Part shown: piece by piece, positions 52,665 through 62,017 of the stretch
Layout of the letters: each line of letters opens with the position of its first letter
Numbering within the stretch: position 1 is the stretch's first letter
From: G963662905 sp963676725
Lineage (GTDB): Bacteria > Bacteroidota > Bacteroidia > Bacteroidales > WRLA01
Direction of reading: 5' to 3'
Assembly: GCA_963676725.1 (NCBI GenBank)
Contig: OY781463.1
Span: 2,418,001-2,482,000, forward strand
Length of the DNA stretch: 64,000 bases
Notes under the pieces: model-generated
Seen by the model: the letters and a program-made list of their open reading frames with translations, nothing else
Database searches by the model: none
What the model was told of the DNA's origin: nothing
Program-made: the position numbers and the translations under genes

Positions 52665-53171
52665 ATGAACACATCTACCAGTGGCAAACAGCTTATTAAA
52701 GAGTTTGAAGGTTTACGCCTTCGGGCTTATCCCGATGGTGCAGGCTATTCGGTAGGCTATGGACATTGGGGGGTTTCTGCCGGCACAGTAATTACACAAC
52801 TGCAAGCAGAAATGTATTTTGAGCTGGATATACAACGCTTTGAAAACTACATAAACTCTTTAGATTTAGATATTAATCAAAATCAATTTGATGCTCTTGT
52901 TAGCTTTACTTATAACACTGGCGAAGGTGGATTTTCGGGGACTATGCTTGAAATGGCACGCAATAATCCCAACGATCCGGCAATTGCCAATGAATTTGCA
53001 AGAAAGGTATATAGCCAAGGGCAAATACTCCAAGCCTTAAAGAACAGGCGGCAAATTGAAACAGAATTATACTTTAGTCCTCCGGGAATTTCTAAAATAG
53101 CAATAGCCTCATTATCACTAGGCATTGGCATCATTGCTTTGCTAATAACCAGAAAAATATCGCAAAAATGA
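52665..53171 (+). CDS. Membrane-anchored GH24 lysozyme
   Basis: 168 residues. T4-type (GH24) muramidase: IKEFEGLRLRAYPDGAGYSV then GYGHWG, with the catalytic Glu in EFEG; VSFTYNTGEGGFSGTML follows. The enzyme cuts glycan strands. The last 25 residues are a membrane span (IAIASLSLGIGIIALLITRK), unusual for an endolysin. It suggests a virion-membrane lysin for entry. Overlaps the next gene (ATGA). Confidence 0.85.
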   Translation: MNTSTSGKQLIKEFEGLRLRAYPDGAGYSVGYGHWGVSAGTVITQLQAEMYFELDIQRFENYINSLDLDINQNQFDALVSFTYNTGEGGFSGTMLEMARNNPNDPAIANEFARKVYSQGQILQALKNRRQIETELYFSPPGISKIAIASLSLGIGIIALLITRKISQK

Positions 53172-53584
53172 GCGTAAAAGGAACAGTTAAAGATCAGCAG
53201 GGCATACCTCTACCCTACGCCAATGTTTATTATATAAATACAACTACCGGTTTGCCTATTGGAATAGGCACAACAACCGATGAAAATGGTAATTACAGCA
53301 TAATTCAAAAGGCAGGATATACACTTGTGGCCTCGTCTATCGGATATTCTAAGGTATCGAATATCGTAATGCCGATCCTTTTTTTTCCGAATACAATCAA
53401 TTTTGTGCTGGAACAGGGCGCCGACCTTCCCGGTGTAGAAGTAATTGCACAAAATCCAAATCAAGAAACATGGTTTGAGAAAAACAAGGCATATGTAGTT
53501 GGTGGCACATTGCTAACAGCTGGAGTAATATTCATTATTAATATCGTGAGAAATGGCAGCAAGAAAAACGAACGCAAGGCGTAA
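53168..53584 (+). CDS. Carboxypeptidase-regulatory-like beta-sandwich protein with C-terminal span
   Basis: 138 residues. Residues 1-90 match the CarboxypepD_reg-like fold common in Bacteroidota TonB receptors (VKGTVKDQQGIPLPYANVYY, TTTDENGNYSIIQKAGYTLV). One span near the end (VVGGTLLTAGVIFIINIVRN). It may be an adhesive surface domain on the particle. Overlaps the next gene by 32 bases. Confidence 0.7.
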   Translation: MSVKGTVKDQQGIPLPYANVYYINTTTGLPIGIGTTTDENGNYSIIQKAGYTLVASSIGYSKVSNIVMPILFFPNTINFVLEQGADLPGVEVIAQNPNQETWFEKNKAYVVGGTLLTAGVIFIINIVRNGSKKNERKA

Positions 53585-54029
53585 GCCCCGTACAGCGACA
53601 ACACGCAAAACGGCAGTAGCTAAGGCTGCACCTAAAAAACAAAAAGATATATGGTCGTATGCAGGCTATGCACTTGGCGCAGCAACAATTGGTTATAGCC
53701 TTTATTTGATGCTTTGGCCAAAAGTAAAAGCACAACAACAACTTCCCGCTCCAAACAACGAAGGTGGCAGCAATACAGTTGTAGAGCCAAGCATGGTTTG
53801 GCCTATTAAATTTGGCGTCTCTGGCGAACATGTCCGCGAATTTCAGCGCAAACTTATAGAGCTTGAAGGGGGTAATATTTTGCCCGTTTATGGTGCCGAT
53901 GGCGAATGGGGCAGCGAAACCCAGACAGCCTGGAATGCTGTTTACGATAAAATGACAATCTTTATTCAGCCATTTTTTAATACAAACAGTTTGAGTAAAA
54001 TTCAGTATGAAACATTCTTGAGACTATAA
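53553..54029 (+). CDS. Peptidoglycan-binding membrane protein
   Basis: 158 residues: very basic N-terminus (KTNARRKPRTATTRKTAVAK), one span (YAGYALGAATIGYSLYLMLW), then a PG_binding_1-like domain (FGVSGEHVREFQRKLIEL, YGADGEWGSETQTAW). The basic tail would face DNA and the wall-binding domain would face out if it sits in a virion membrane. Confidence 0.75.
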   Translation: MAARKTNARRKPRTATTRKTAVAKAAPKKQKDIWSYAGYALGAATIGYSLYLMLWPKVKAQQQLPAPNNEGGSNTVVEPSMVWPIKFGVSGEHVREFQRKLIELEGGNILPVYGADGEWGSETQTAWNAVYDKMTIFIQPFFNTNSLSKIQYETFLRL

Positions 54030-54086
54030 AAGTCATTTTATTAACTTTTATAAGCTTTTTAAGCTTTAATAGTTGCTTTTTTATAT

Positions 54087-54094
54087 TATATTTG
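54087..54094 (+). promoter_or_regulatory. -7 box of the lysis and adhesin unit
   Basis: TATATTTG, 17 bases before the ATG at 54112. It allows the lysis genes to be expressed separately from the virion genes. Confidence 0.65.
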
Positions 54095-54111
54095 CGGAAA
54101 ACAACAACTCA

Positions 54112-54654
54112 ATGGATATAGAGGATAAAATATTACAAGCCGCTTTAGCATTTTTAGGAGAAAAAGAGTTAAAAAACAACTCTGGTTTTGTTAATAAAAA
54201 TCTTCAAGCCAAAATGGAACAAATTGGCTGGCAAAAAGGCCAGGCATGGTGTGCCTATTTTGCCGAATTGGTGTATCAACAAGCATTTGATGGTATTTTG
54301 AAACTCGATAGGTTTTTTACACCTGTAGCCGTGCAAACATTCGCAAAGTTTCAAAACAACAAGCATTTTAAGGTTATTGAAACTCCTACTCCCGGCGCTT
54401 TAGTGGTTTGGCAAAACTACCGGAACGGATTACCTCATTGGACAGGCCATATGGGCATTTGCCTTACTGATGCCCACTATTTCAGATGCGAAAGTTGTAA
54501 TCAAAATATAGGGGTATTTAGCTCCATAGAGGGCAATACAAACTCTAAAGGTGGTCGTGAAGGTATTGAGGTTGCCATAAAACAAAGGAAATTTTCATTT
54601 ACGAAACATGAAAATGGATTAAATTTAAAGGGCTTCATAAAGTATGTTGGTTAA
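54112..54654 (+). CDS. CHAP-like peptidoglycan hydrolase (endolysin candidate)
   Basis: 180 residues from the ATG at 54112. NlpC/P60-CHAP-type order: KGQAWCAYFAELVY (catalytic Cys), then PTPGALVVWQNY and HWTGHMGICL (His), later SIEGNTNSKGG. Its own promoter and the spanin-like gene after it fit a lysis role. No signal peptide or span, so release would need a holin, not identified. Confidence 0.8.
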   Translation: MDIEDKILQAALAFLGEKELKNNSGFVNKNLQAKMEQIGWQKGQAWCAYFAELVYQQAFDGILKLDRFFTPVAVQTFAKFQNNKHFKVIETPTPGALVVWQNYRNGLPHWTGHMGICLTDAHYFRCESCNQNIGVFSSIEGNTNSKGGREGIEVAIKQRKFSFTKHENGLNLKGFIKYVG

Positions 54655-55222
54655 TAAGTGGATAATGAGTGTCTTTCTCCTGCTGACCGTAGCTTCTGCT
54701 GCGGTTGGCTTTTTCCATTTCACCAACGAATTACGCAGAATGCAAAACAATGTTACTGCATCATTCGATACAATATACAGAGAAGTAAGCAAAACAGGCG
54801 AATATCTTTATAAAAAAATGCCCATGAACCTTACAAGGGCAGAGTTTAAGGAAATTTTTGCAGAGGAATTTGAACAAACGAAAGAATATAACCTCCGGGC
54901 TGTTAACCAAATAACCAAAATTGCCACAGAGGTACAACAACAACTCGAAACCATTGCTACCGACACAATAATTAATGGCCAACAAGCTCGTACATGGATT
55001 GCAAAAACCCCATCCATTACCATTACCGGAATAGAATTGCCCGACAATAAACGGCTTATTTCTTTTAGGAATTATATAGCCCTAAAAATATATAGCAGCA
55101 AAATTCCCCGCAAAGGGATTAAAAAACTGTTTTTATGGCAAAAACGTGTCGATATAGTTACGGTTGTGCCGAGTGATACTAGTGTTGTAATAACTGATAT
55201 TCAATTAATTAACCTACGGTAA
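54644..55222 (+). CDS. Rz/spanin-like membrane protein
   Basis: 192 residues: N-terminal span (WIMSVFLLLTVASAAVGFFH), coiled region (FKEIFAEEFEQTKEYNLRAV), then a strand-rich end. It overlaps the endolysin gene by 11 bases. Position and build suit an inner-membrane spanin component; no outer-membrane partner is recognised. Confidence 0.55.
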   Translation: MLVNKWIMSVFLLLTVASAAVGFFHFTNELRRMQNNVTASFDTIYREVSKTGEYLYKKMPMNLTRAEFKEIFAEEFEQTKEYNLRAVNQITKIATEVQQQLETIATDTIINGQQARTWIAKTPSITITGIELPDNKRLISFRNYIALKIYSSKIPRKGIKKLFLWQKRVDIVTVVPSDTSVVITDIQLINLR

Positions 55223-55224
55223 TA

Positions 55225-55506
55225 ATGACAAAAAACATTGAAATAGTAACAAGGTTTCAGACCGTTTTAGAGGATTGCGATGTGCAGACAAAATGCGACA
55301 ATATTGCTTTTCTAAATCAAGGATCCTCTGCTGTTAAAATTATTGATGTTGAAGGTGGGTATATAAAACTCCGTAAAGGTCAACATCACGAATTGAATGC
55401 ACTTTCGGCTGATCGTTTCCGATTAGAGGATTTCGAGGTTGAGTTTGAAGGTGGAACAGGTGAACTTTCAATTACGCGAGAGATCTACACAACAATAGAC
55501 GATTAA
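55225..55506 (+). CDS. Small soluble beta-rich protein
   Basis: 93 residues (IVTRFQTVLEDCDVQTKCDN, VEFEGGTGELSITREIYTTI). Coupled to its neighbours (one-base overlap with the next). Possibly an adaptor for the adhesins that follow. Confidence 0.5.
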   Translation: MTKNIEIVTRFQTVLEDCDVQTKCDNIAFLNQGSSAVKIIDVEGGYIKLRKGQHHELNALSADRFRLEDFEVEFEGGTGELSITREIYTTIDD

Positions 55507-56117
55507 TGATTAAAACTCACACATATCAACAAGAGGCAGAGGCAGCTTTGTCAATTACAGGCTTTTCGCATAATGCTGGAACGCCTGAATTGGGGCAAAT
55601 AGTGAATGACCTTACGCTTAATTGGGCATACAATAAGGAGATTGTTTCGCAGCAAATTAACCAAAATGTTGGTGATATTGCTAATAAGCAACAAAGAAGT
55701 ATTGTGCTTACAGGTGTGAATATTTCCAACGACAAAACCTATGAGCTGCAAGCATATGATGGTTTAACAACTAAGGTTAGACCCACTTCAATACAGTTTA
55801 ATAATCGTGTATTGTTTGGTTCGGCTATTGAGATGGAGGACTTTACAAACGCCTCTTTGTTTGATTCGCTCGACCATAAAGCAACAAGGAAGAGGGATGG
55901 TACATATACTATTGATTGCCAACAAAACCAACATCTTTACGTCTGCATTCCGCAAAGCTTAGGTGCTGCTACTGCTTTCCAAGTGGGCATATTTCAGGGT
56001 GGTATTGATTTAGCGGGCACAGGTATCTACACGAATCCTTACGGATATACAGAAACGCATAATGTTTATATGAGCGCAAATCACAGCTTAGGTTTGTCGG
56101 AAGTGGAAGTATTTTAA
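55506..56117 (+). CDS. Virion spike/receptor-binding domain protein 1
   Basis: 203 residues with one beta-rich domain of a kind common in phage receptor-binding proteins: VNDLTLNWAYNKE, then the sequence SIVLTGVNISNDKTYELQAYD and NNRVLFGSAIEMEDF. The same domain ends the next protein (VTINWTLNKATITQQSL, LNRAYYGSAAL), so the two are paralogues. Confidence 0.6.
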   Translation: MIKTHTYQQEAEAALSITGFSHNAGTPELGQIVNDLTLNWAYNKEIVSQQINQNVGDIANKQQRSIVLTGVNISNDKTYELQAYDGLTTKVRPTSIQFNNRVLFGSAIEMEDFTNASLFDSLDHKATRKRDGTYTIDCQQNQHLYVCIPQSLGAATAFQVGIFQGGIDLAGTGIYTNPYGYTETHNVYMSANHSLGLSEVEVF

Positions 56118-56132
56118 TTAAAAAATAGAAAA

Positions 56133-57269
56133 ATGGGATTATTCACAGAAGTAATTTCGATGATTAAGCAGAAAAATGGGGCAGACTTTGCTCTGATGGA
56201 TACTGCTGATATTAAGGGTGCGCCAAAACGCTGCGACAATCTTGCTGACAGAGATGCTATTTCATCAAAAGTAAGAGAAGAAGGAATGCTGGTTTGGGTA
56301 GTAGATTCTGATGGTTCGGGAACTCCTGCCGAGTATAGGCTTCGTGATGGAGTGTTAAACGCTAATTGGGTGAAAACAGAAACCCCAATGATTAATGTAG
56401 AGGTAAATAAGATTGGAGCAATATCTGTTAATACCGATTTTCCCAACCTTGCCGATGTCTCTAATAAAGACTTGTATGTGATACAGGCCGATGTAACAGA
56501 CAATGCTGGTTCTCCGCATACCAATACAGGCATTTCGTTTGTGGCGGGGTCTGAAATAGTATGGTTTGATGGAGCTTGGGTGTGTCTTGGTGTTAATTAT
56601 AGCGATGCAGCAAATATCACGTATGATAATCCTACTTTCCCTGCTCTTACGTCTGTAAAAAAAGCTTTGGACAGCTTGCTTTATTTACCAATTTCGGTAA
56701 CATCTATATCAATTTCTGAGGGTTACAAATTTGAAAAAGGCTCTGTTGTTGATGATGTTACAATTAATTGGACATTGAACAAAGCAACTATTACGCAGCA
56801 ATCGCTAACCGATGCCGACCCTGCCCCTGTTCCTTCTGCTCGGTCGTATGCCTTTACTGGCTTAGGGCTGGTTTCAAACAAAACTTGGACTTTAGCAGTT
56901 GACGATGGACAAGAAGATACGGCACGGAATATGCACCTTTATTTTCTCAACCGTGCATATTATGGTTCAGCAGCATTAACCGATGGTGCTGTCGTTACAG
57001 AGACATTTATAAAGTCATTGTCTGGCTTAGATTGGGATAATGATAGCGCAAAGAGAAAAGTGGACTACCTAAATGGTGCAAATGAATATATGTGGTATGC
57101 CTACCCTGCACGTTTGGGTGATGTTACTCCTGTTGTTGGTGGCTTTACGGGCGGTTTTTATTTGTACGACACTATTGAAATTGAAAATGCAAGCGGTTAC
57201 ACAGAAACCTATAAAGTATATCGTTCCTCGAATGTAATTAGCGGCACAGTAGAGGTATCTTTTAACTAA
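56133..57269 (+). CDS. Virion spike/receptor-binding protein 2, two domains
   Basis: 378 residues. N-terminal anchor-like segment (FTEVISMIKQKNGADFALMD, then LRDGVLNANWVK), shared with the next protein. C-terminal half is the spike domain shared with the previous one. This modular mix of an anchor and a variable head is the usual design of host-range proteins. Confidence 0.65.
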   Translation: MGLFTEVISMIKQKNGADFALMDTADIKGAPKRCDNLADRDAISSKVREEGMLVWVVDSDGSGTPAEYRLRDGVLNANWVKTETPMINVEVNKIGAISVNTDFPNLADVSNKDLYVIQADVTDNAGSPHTNTGISFVAGSEIVWFDGAWVCLGVNYSDAANITYDNPTFPALTSVKKALDSLLYLPISVTSISISEGYKFEKGSVVDDVTINWTLNKATITQQSLTDADPAPVPSARSYAFTGLGLVSNKTWTLAVDDGQEDTARNMHLYFLNRAYYGSAALTDGAVVTETFIKSLSGLDWDNDSAKRKVDYLNGANEYMWYAYPARLGDVTPVVGGFTGGFYLYDTIEIENASGYTETYKVYRSSNVISGTVEVSFN

Positions 57270-57273
57270 AATT

Positions 57274-57774
57274 ATGGGACAGGGAAACACAGAAGTTATT
57301 AGCGAGATAGCTCCGAAAAATGCTGCGGACATTGCTTTGTTCCGCTCCGATTTTTTTATTGGTGGCGTTCAGGTAGTCCTCACTTATTTGGCATTGTTGG
57401 CCTTTCCTATAAGAAACAGGCTTGCCGATAAAACGGCTGTATTGGTGCTGCAAGGCAGCGATGCTGAAAAAGGGATTTATGTGCTTTTGGGCGGTATTGA
57501 AAACTCTAATTGGGTTAAAGCTTCCGTTGGGCAAGCCCCTGCAAACGATAGTATTTTCCCAGTTGTGCGGTCGCTCACAAAAGGAACAAACATAGTTACG
57601 CTTGCTGCTCCATCCTGGGCCGGAGATTGGCAGTTTATGGGCAAACCATTTTGCTACAATGCTTCGGGAGATGAAATAGGTTTCGGCATTAAATCGAGAT
57701 CATTAGAAGAGTTTGAAATCAATGTTGTAGAAGACTGCTACATGGAAGCAAGTATATATTTCAGGAGGGTATAA
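57274..57774 (+). CDS. Virion spike protein 3, shares the anchor segment
   Basis: 166 residues. N-terminus NTEVISEIAPKNAADIALF and later YVLLGGIENSNWVKAS align with the anchor of the previous protein; the rest is a different beta-rich head. It may compete for the same virion site. Confidence 0.6.
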   Translation: MGQGNTEVISEIAPKNAADIALFRSDFFIGGVQVVLTYLALLAFPIRNRLADKTAVLVLQGSDAEKGIYVLLGGIENSNWVKASVGQAPANDSIFPVVRSLTKGTNIVTLAAPSWAGDWQFMGKPFCYNASGDEIGFGIKSRSLEEFEINVVEDCYMEASIYFRRV

Positions 57775-57782
57775 ATTAAGCT

Positions 57783-59888
57783 ATGAGTAATACAATGAAA
57801 ATAACAAACGGATATACAAAGGGGGAAAGTACCGACCCTGAAAACGGACTGAAATTAGTCCTTTTGGTTGCCTTGATGGTGATGATTATTTCTCTTATTG
57901 CAGGATGCCCTGTAAAGGCGCAAACAATGCGCACGGGCAAAGTAATTGCCGACACGCTTCGTTCCGATTCAGCATTAATACTAGCTGATGGAACAGTACT
58001 GAAAGGTGCAAGTGATTTAGGTGGTGGTAATGAGTATATCAATGTTTCGCATGGCATAGCGGTTCTTGCCGATACAATTAATCCTAATATGTCGGGTACT
58101 AATAATTTTCTATTCGGTAAACTCTCAGGGCAAAATATAACAACAGGAAGTTATAATGTAAGCATGGGATATAATGCTGGTAATAGACAAACAACTTCAA
58201 GCAATAATGTATATATTGGCACGAATAGCGGGAATAGAAGTATTACTGATAATAATGTATATATTGGAAATTATGCGGGATCTGCTTCATCAGAAATAGA
58301 AGCAGAAAAAAATATTGGGATTGGTTATTACGCTCTTCAGTATGCTGATGGTGGCAAAAATATCGGAATAGGCACAAGCGCATTAGGAGATTGCGATGCT
58401 GATTATAATATTGGCATTGGTTCGAGTGCATTAGGTACTTATTCTAATCCAAGAGATTATAATATTGCTATTGGTGTTTTTGCTGGTTATAATAGAGGAA
58501 GTGGAACAAATAGAAATAATGCTCCACAGCATTCTATTTTCTTTGGAAATTTTACAAGATCACAGGGCACTTATGGTAGCAACGAAATTGTTATCGGAGA
58601 TAGTGCTATTGGAAAAGGTAGTAATACGGCTGTTATTGGAGACGATAACCTTACTGCTTTTTATGCAAACGAGGAAGGAAATGCTGATGTTTACGGAAAG
58701 GGCTTTCGTTTCAAAGATGGCACGTACCAAAGCACGGCAGCCACAGGCAGTATAACCGAAACAGACCCAATTTTCACAGCTTGGGATAAAGACTACAACG
58801 ATCTTATTAATAAACCTGCGGCTGCTGCAACGCCTACGATTGATGAAGTCTTGGCGGCAGGCGATACGATTAGCTCAAACATATATTGGAAAAACCCTTT
58901 ATGGGATATGCCCGAACTTGCGTTTCGATACGATGAACCGACTTATACTTGGCAGTTATATAGCTTCACTGAAACTTCGCCACTAATCACATTCCCTATG
59001 GGTATGCCAACTCAATTTAATACCGATGTAGAGTTTACAAAAGATATTAGCGTGGATGAGATAACAACGACTGGTTCAATTTCTCTTGGCACTACTATTC
59101 ATCATGAAATGGTAGATTGTGATGTACTAAAATCATACTATGTAGGTGTAATTGAAGGGGTTAATTATGGATATTTCAGAGAGCCAATAAGAGCTTCGGG
59201 GATGCGCTCCGATACTTGCACAACAACAAGTTATCGAGCGCCTATGAACTATGCTCTAATCAATCTTTTAGCGCAGTCTGACAGTATTAATATTTCTATT
59301 GCTGACAGGACTTATGCCAATTCTGAATACGGAGACACTTATAGCTATTATTTTGGTGATTTAAGCTACGTATCAGATGTTTATGTCTCTGCTGATGGGC
59401 AAAACACAAAACTAACTTTTCCTGCTGATTGGAAATGGCTTGGAGAAATGCCAACAAGCCTAACCGATGGGCAAACGGCTGTTATCAACTTGCAAAGCAA
59501 AGGTTCGGGAGATACAAATATTGTAGCAAATTACCGTGTTTTAGAAAGTTATGGCGCAAAGCAAATAGGCACTATTGCCGATGCCTCTGTAATTACTATT
59601 GATATGCTTGCTATTGATGCAGTTAGCACACTTTCACTTACACAAGATACTGAATTTAAAATTGATACAACAGGCTTGCAGGCAAACGAAAAAGGCAGTA
59701 AAACAATCGAAATTTATATCGAAGCCTCTGCAAACATTGACTTTACTTTTCCTGCATACGCAAAGTGGGTAGGTTTAAAGCCTGTAAGCCTTGCAAGCGG
59801 TGAAGCAGCAATTTTATCCATCACAAATTATTCTTTAGATAATTCAAAAATTGTATTCGGATATGTCGAGATTACGGACGGTTTATAG
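57783..59888 (+). CDS. Large trimeric-adhesin-like fibre with N-terminal membrane signal
   Basis: 701 residues. Residues about 22-48 are a hydrophobic signal (LVLLVALMVMIISLIAGC) that may be a lipobox or a membrane anchor. Residues about 105-270 hold YadA-head-like repeats (NNVYIGTNSGN, NIGIGYYAL, GIGTSAL), then DGTYQSTAA, a coiled neck and two beta-rich heads of similar build (LTFPADWKWLGEMPTSL; FTFPAYAKWVGLKPVSL). Such repeats make long trimeric stalks. A fibre with a signal peptide would be exported to the host surface rather than simply assembled on a particle. Confidence 0.7.
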   Translation: MSNTMKITNGYTKGESTDPENGLKLVLLVALMVMIISLIAGCPVKAQTMRTGKVIADTLRSDSALILADGTVLKGASDLGGGNEYINVSHGIAVLADTINPNMSGTNNFLFGKLSGQNITTGSYNVSMGYNAGNRQTTSSNNVYIGTNSGNRSITDNNVYIGNYAGSASSEIEAEKNIGIGYYALQYADGGKNIGIGTSALGDCDADYNIGIGSSALGTYSNPRDYNIAIGVFAGYNRGSGTNRNNAPQHSIFFGNFTRSQGTYGSNEIVIGDSAIGKGSNTAVIGDDNLTAFYANEEGNADVYGKGFRFKDGTYQSTAATGSITETDPIFTAWDKDYNDLINKPAAAATPTIDEVLAAGDTISSNIYWKNPLWDMPELAFRYDEPTYTWQLYSFTETSPLITFPMGMPTQFNTDVEFTKDISVDEITTTGSISLGTTIHHEMVDCDVLKSYYVGVIEGVNYGYFREPIRASGMRSDTCTTTSYRAPMNYALINLLAQSDSINISIADRTYANSEYGDTYSYYFGDLSYVSDVYVSADGQNTKLTFPADWKWLGEMPTSLTDGQTAVINLQSKGSGDTNIVANYRVLESYGAKQIGTIADASVITIDMLAIDAVSTLSLTQDTEFKIDTTGLQANEKGSKTIEIYIEASANIDFTFPAYAKWVGLKPVSLASGEAAILSITNYSLDNSKIVFGYVEITDGL

Positions 59889-61983
59889 CATTATTCTCGT
59901 ACTTCTTTCTTTGTGTGTTTCGGCACAAAAAGGCGTGTATAAAAACAAGGCCGAAGAAGGTCTGTACACCCTTGCCAACCGTATTGATTGGCAAATCGAA
60001 AACGCTGAATTACACATGATCGAGGATTCGATTACAAAGGCTCAAACCTATGTTGATAGGCTTTATAGCAGCAAATTAAAAACAGAATACCAAGACAGAT
60101 TAAACAGCCTTTTTTGTGTCGATTGTGATTTCGATTCGGCTTATGTAGATTTTTACTTTGATGTTCTCCCTGATACTTTTCGTGTGGATAAAGCAATATT
60201 GAAATACGATAAAAAAGTTGCATACACATTCCGTTTCGACGATGGCTATATTGAAGCATACAGCAATGTTTTTAAATATACCATTGGCCAGCCCGATTCA
60301 TACGGAAACGCCAACGATGGAGTGTATTATACAGATGGCTGCGGCAACGATATTGCTTTCTCTTGCACTACGGCAACCCCTTTCGATAGTAGCTTGTATG
60401 GCTCAGGAACAGCCTACTATAATTTCGAGCAAATGAAAGAAATGTTCGATCATAATTGGGATGTAGTTTTTCATGGTGGAACGCTCCCAACAGGCGATGT
60501 AACCACTTACCAAATTGCAGCAGATCAAATAGACACAGCAAGCGCATGGGCGGCAAAACACTTCTTAGGGTGGAGGCCGTGCGTAATGACAAACCCAAAC
60601 GGGGATGAAATATTTGCCACAGCCGACAATAATACCACAAACCCAAGCGGTGATAGAGGCTACTTTGCCGTAATGCGAGGCTCAAATACTTCGAGCTGTT
60701 ATACAGGCGGTGACTTGCATTATTCTCCTTATTATGAATACGGCATACACAGCGACACGATAACCCAAAGCACCCTAAACAATTACACGGTAATTACAAG
60801 CCTTTTGCTCAACAATAACGATGAAACGATAAATGACGTTATTGATACTCTTGCCGAGTTTATGACAAACGGCAAGCATATGTACTACGGTAATTTTACC
60901 CACAGGGTAAGAGAGAACGAAGAAATAAATATGAATTTCGATTTGGATTCGCTCAAAACATTATTCGATTCTATTGAAACACTTTGGGGCAAAAAAGGAA
61001 CGGATGAAATATGGGTAACTGGTGCGTCAAATTACATAGAATACCAGCATACACGGGTATTTTCAGACATAAGCTATGAATACAAAAACGATTCAACAAT
61101 AACGGTAAAAATCAATTATCCTGCAAAGCCCGACTACTTTATTAGACCCAGTTTAACCCTGAATGTTTTTTCTGATAAAGATGTTGATGCAATTAACGTG
61201 CGTAATGCCTATAATTATTCAGAAAACATAGTCGATTCAGATACAGGCATTGTTAATGTTGAATGGGGCAGATGGGAATACGAGATTGCAGAGGATAAAG
61301 TAACCGAAGCAGAGGAAACAAGGCTCCCTGATTATATTGCTACAGCGCAAACCTTTGTCGATAAGATTAAAGTTGATGTACTGCAAACCCCCTTGCAAAC
61401 AAGGCTCGACAACATAATTCCGATGGAAGACAGGCATATATTTTTGGATATTGGTTATGACAAGGGCAGCTTTTACGATGAAGGCGGTTTTTGGAACTCT
61501 CCCGAAGTCGGCACAAGCACAAATAGTAAACGATACGATTCGGTTTATGCCTCAGATGAAAAGTGGTATAATTATGACGTGATTTTTTCAGGGGTATATG
61601 ACTATAACTCCAAGATAACCGACAACCCTTTGGATGAATACGTATGGCCTTATAAGGTGTTCCGTGATGCTGTTAGAACATATACAGCCGACACGGGCAC
61701 AATACAGATATGCAACTTAGAGGCAGGAAAAAAATACGATCTAAGCTTTTACGCTTCAAATAGTTTGGTGCGCTATATGTTTTTTGAGATTGATAGCGAT
61801 CAGGGCACATCAACAATCAATTCATACGACATTCATAATCAATATGCCGACACAGTTTATACCCTCAATCACACATTTACAAACGACACTTGTACAATAA
61901 GATTTTGGGGCGAAACAACAAGCACCCCTACGGGGGCTGATGCTTACGGCTATTTAAGTGGCATGAAGATAAGAGAACATTAA
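59863..61983 (+). CDS. Secreted adhesin with NodB-like polysaccharide deacetylase motifs
   Basis: 706 residues from the ATG at 59863, overlapping the fibre gene by 26 bases. Signal peptide at 1-22 (RTVYSIILVLLSLCVSAQ). Residues about 115-330 resemble a CE4/NodB deacetylase: YTFRFDDGYIEAYSN (motif 1, FDDG) and WDVVFHGGT (His), later YYGNFTHRV. The second half is a beta-rich carbohydrate-binding type domain (SFYASNSLVRYMFFEIDS). It could remodel host capsule or exopolysaccharide. Catalytic completeness is uncertain. Confidence 0.6.
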   Translation: MSRLRTVYSIILVLLSLCVSAQKGVYKNKAEEGLYTLANRIDWQIENAELHMIEDSITKAQTYVDRLYSSKLKTEYQDRLNSLFCVDCDFDSAYVDFYFDVLPDTFRVDKAILKYDKKVAYTFRFDDGYIEAYSNVFKYTIGQPDSYGNANDGVYYTDGCGNDIAFSCTTATPFDSSLYGSGTAYYNFEQMKEMFDHNWDVVFHGGTLPTGDVTTYQIAADQIDTASAWAAKHFLGWRPCVMTNPNGDEIFATADNNTTNPSGDRGYFAVMRGSNTSSCYTGGDLHYSPYYEYGIHSDTITQSTLNNYTVITSLLLNNNDETINDVIDTLAEFMTNGKHMYYGNFTHRVRENEEINMNFDLDSLKTLFDSIETLWGKKGTDEIWVTGASNYIEYQHTRVFSDISYEYKNDSTITVKINYPAKPDYFIRPSLTLNVFSDKDVDAINVRNAYNYSENIVDSDTGIVNVEWGRWEYEIAEDKVTEAEETRLPDYIATAQTFVDKIKVDVLQTPLQTRLDNIIPMEDRHIFLDIGYDKGSFYDEGGFWNSPEVGTSTNSKRYDSVYASDEKWYNYDVIFSGVYDYNSKITDNPLDEYVWPYKVFRDAVRTYTADTGTIQICNLEAGKKYDLSFYASNSLVRYMFFEIDSDQGTSTINSYDIHNQYADTVYTLNHTFTNDTCTIRFWGETTSTPTGADAYGYLSGMKIREH

Positions 61984-62017
61984 TTCAATCAAATATCAAT
62001 AAAAACTCAAATTACAC

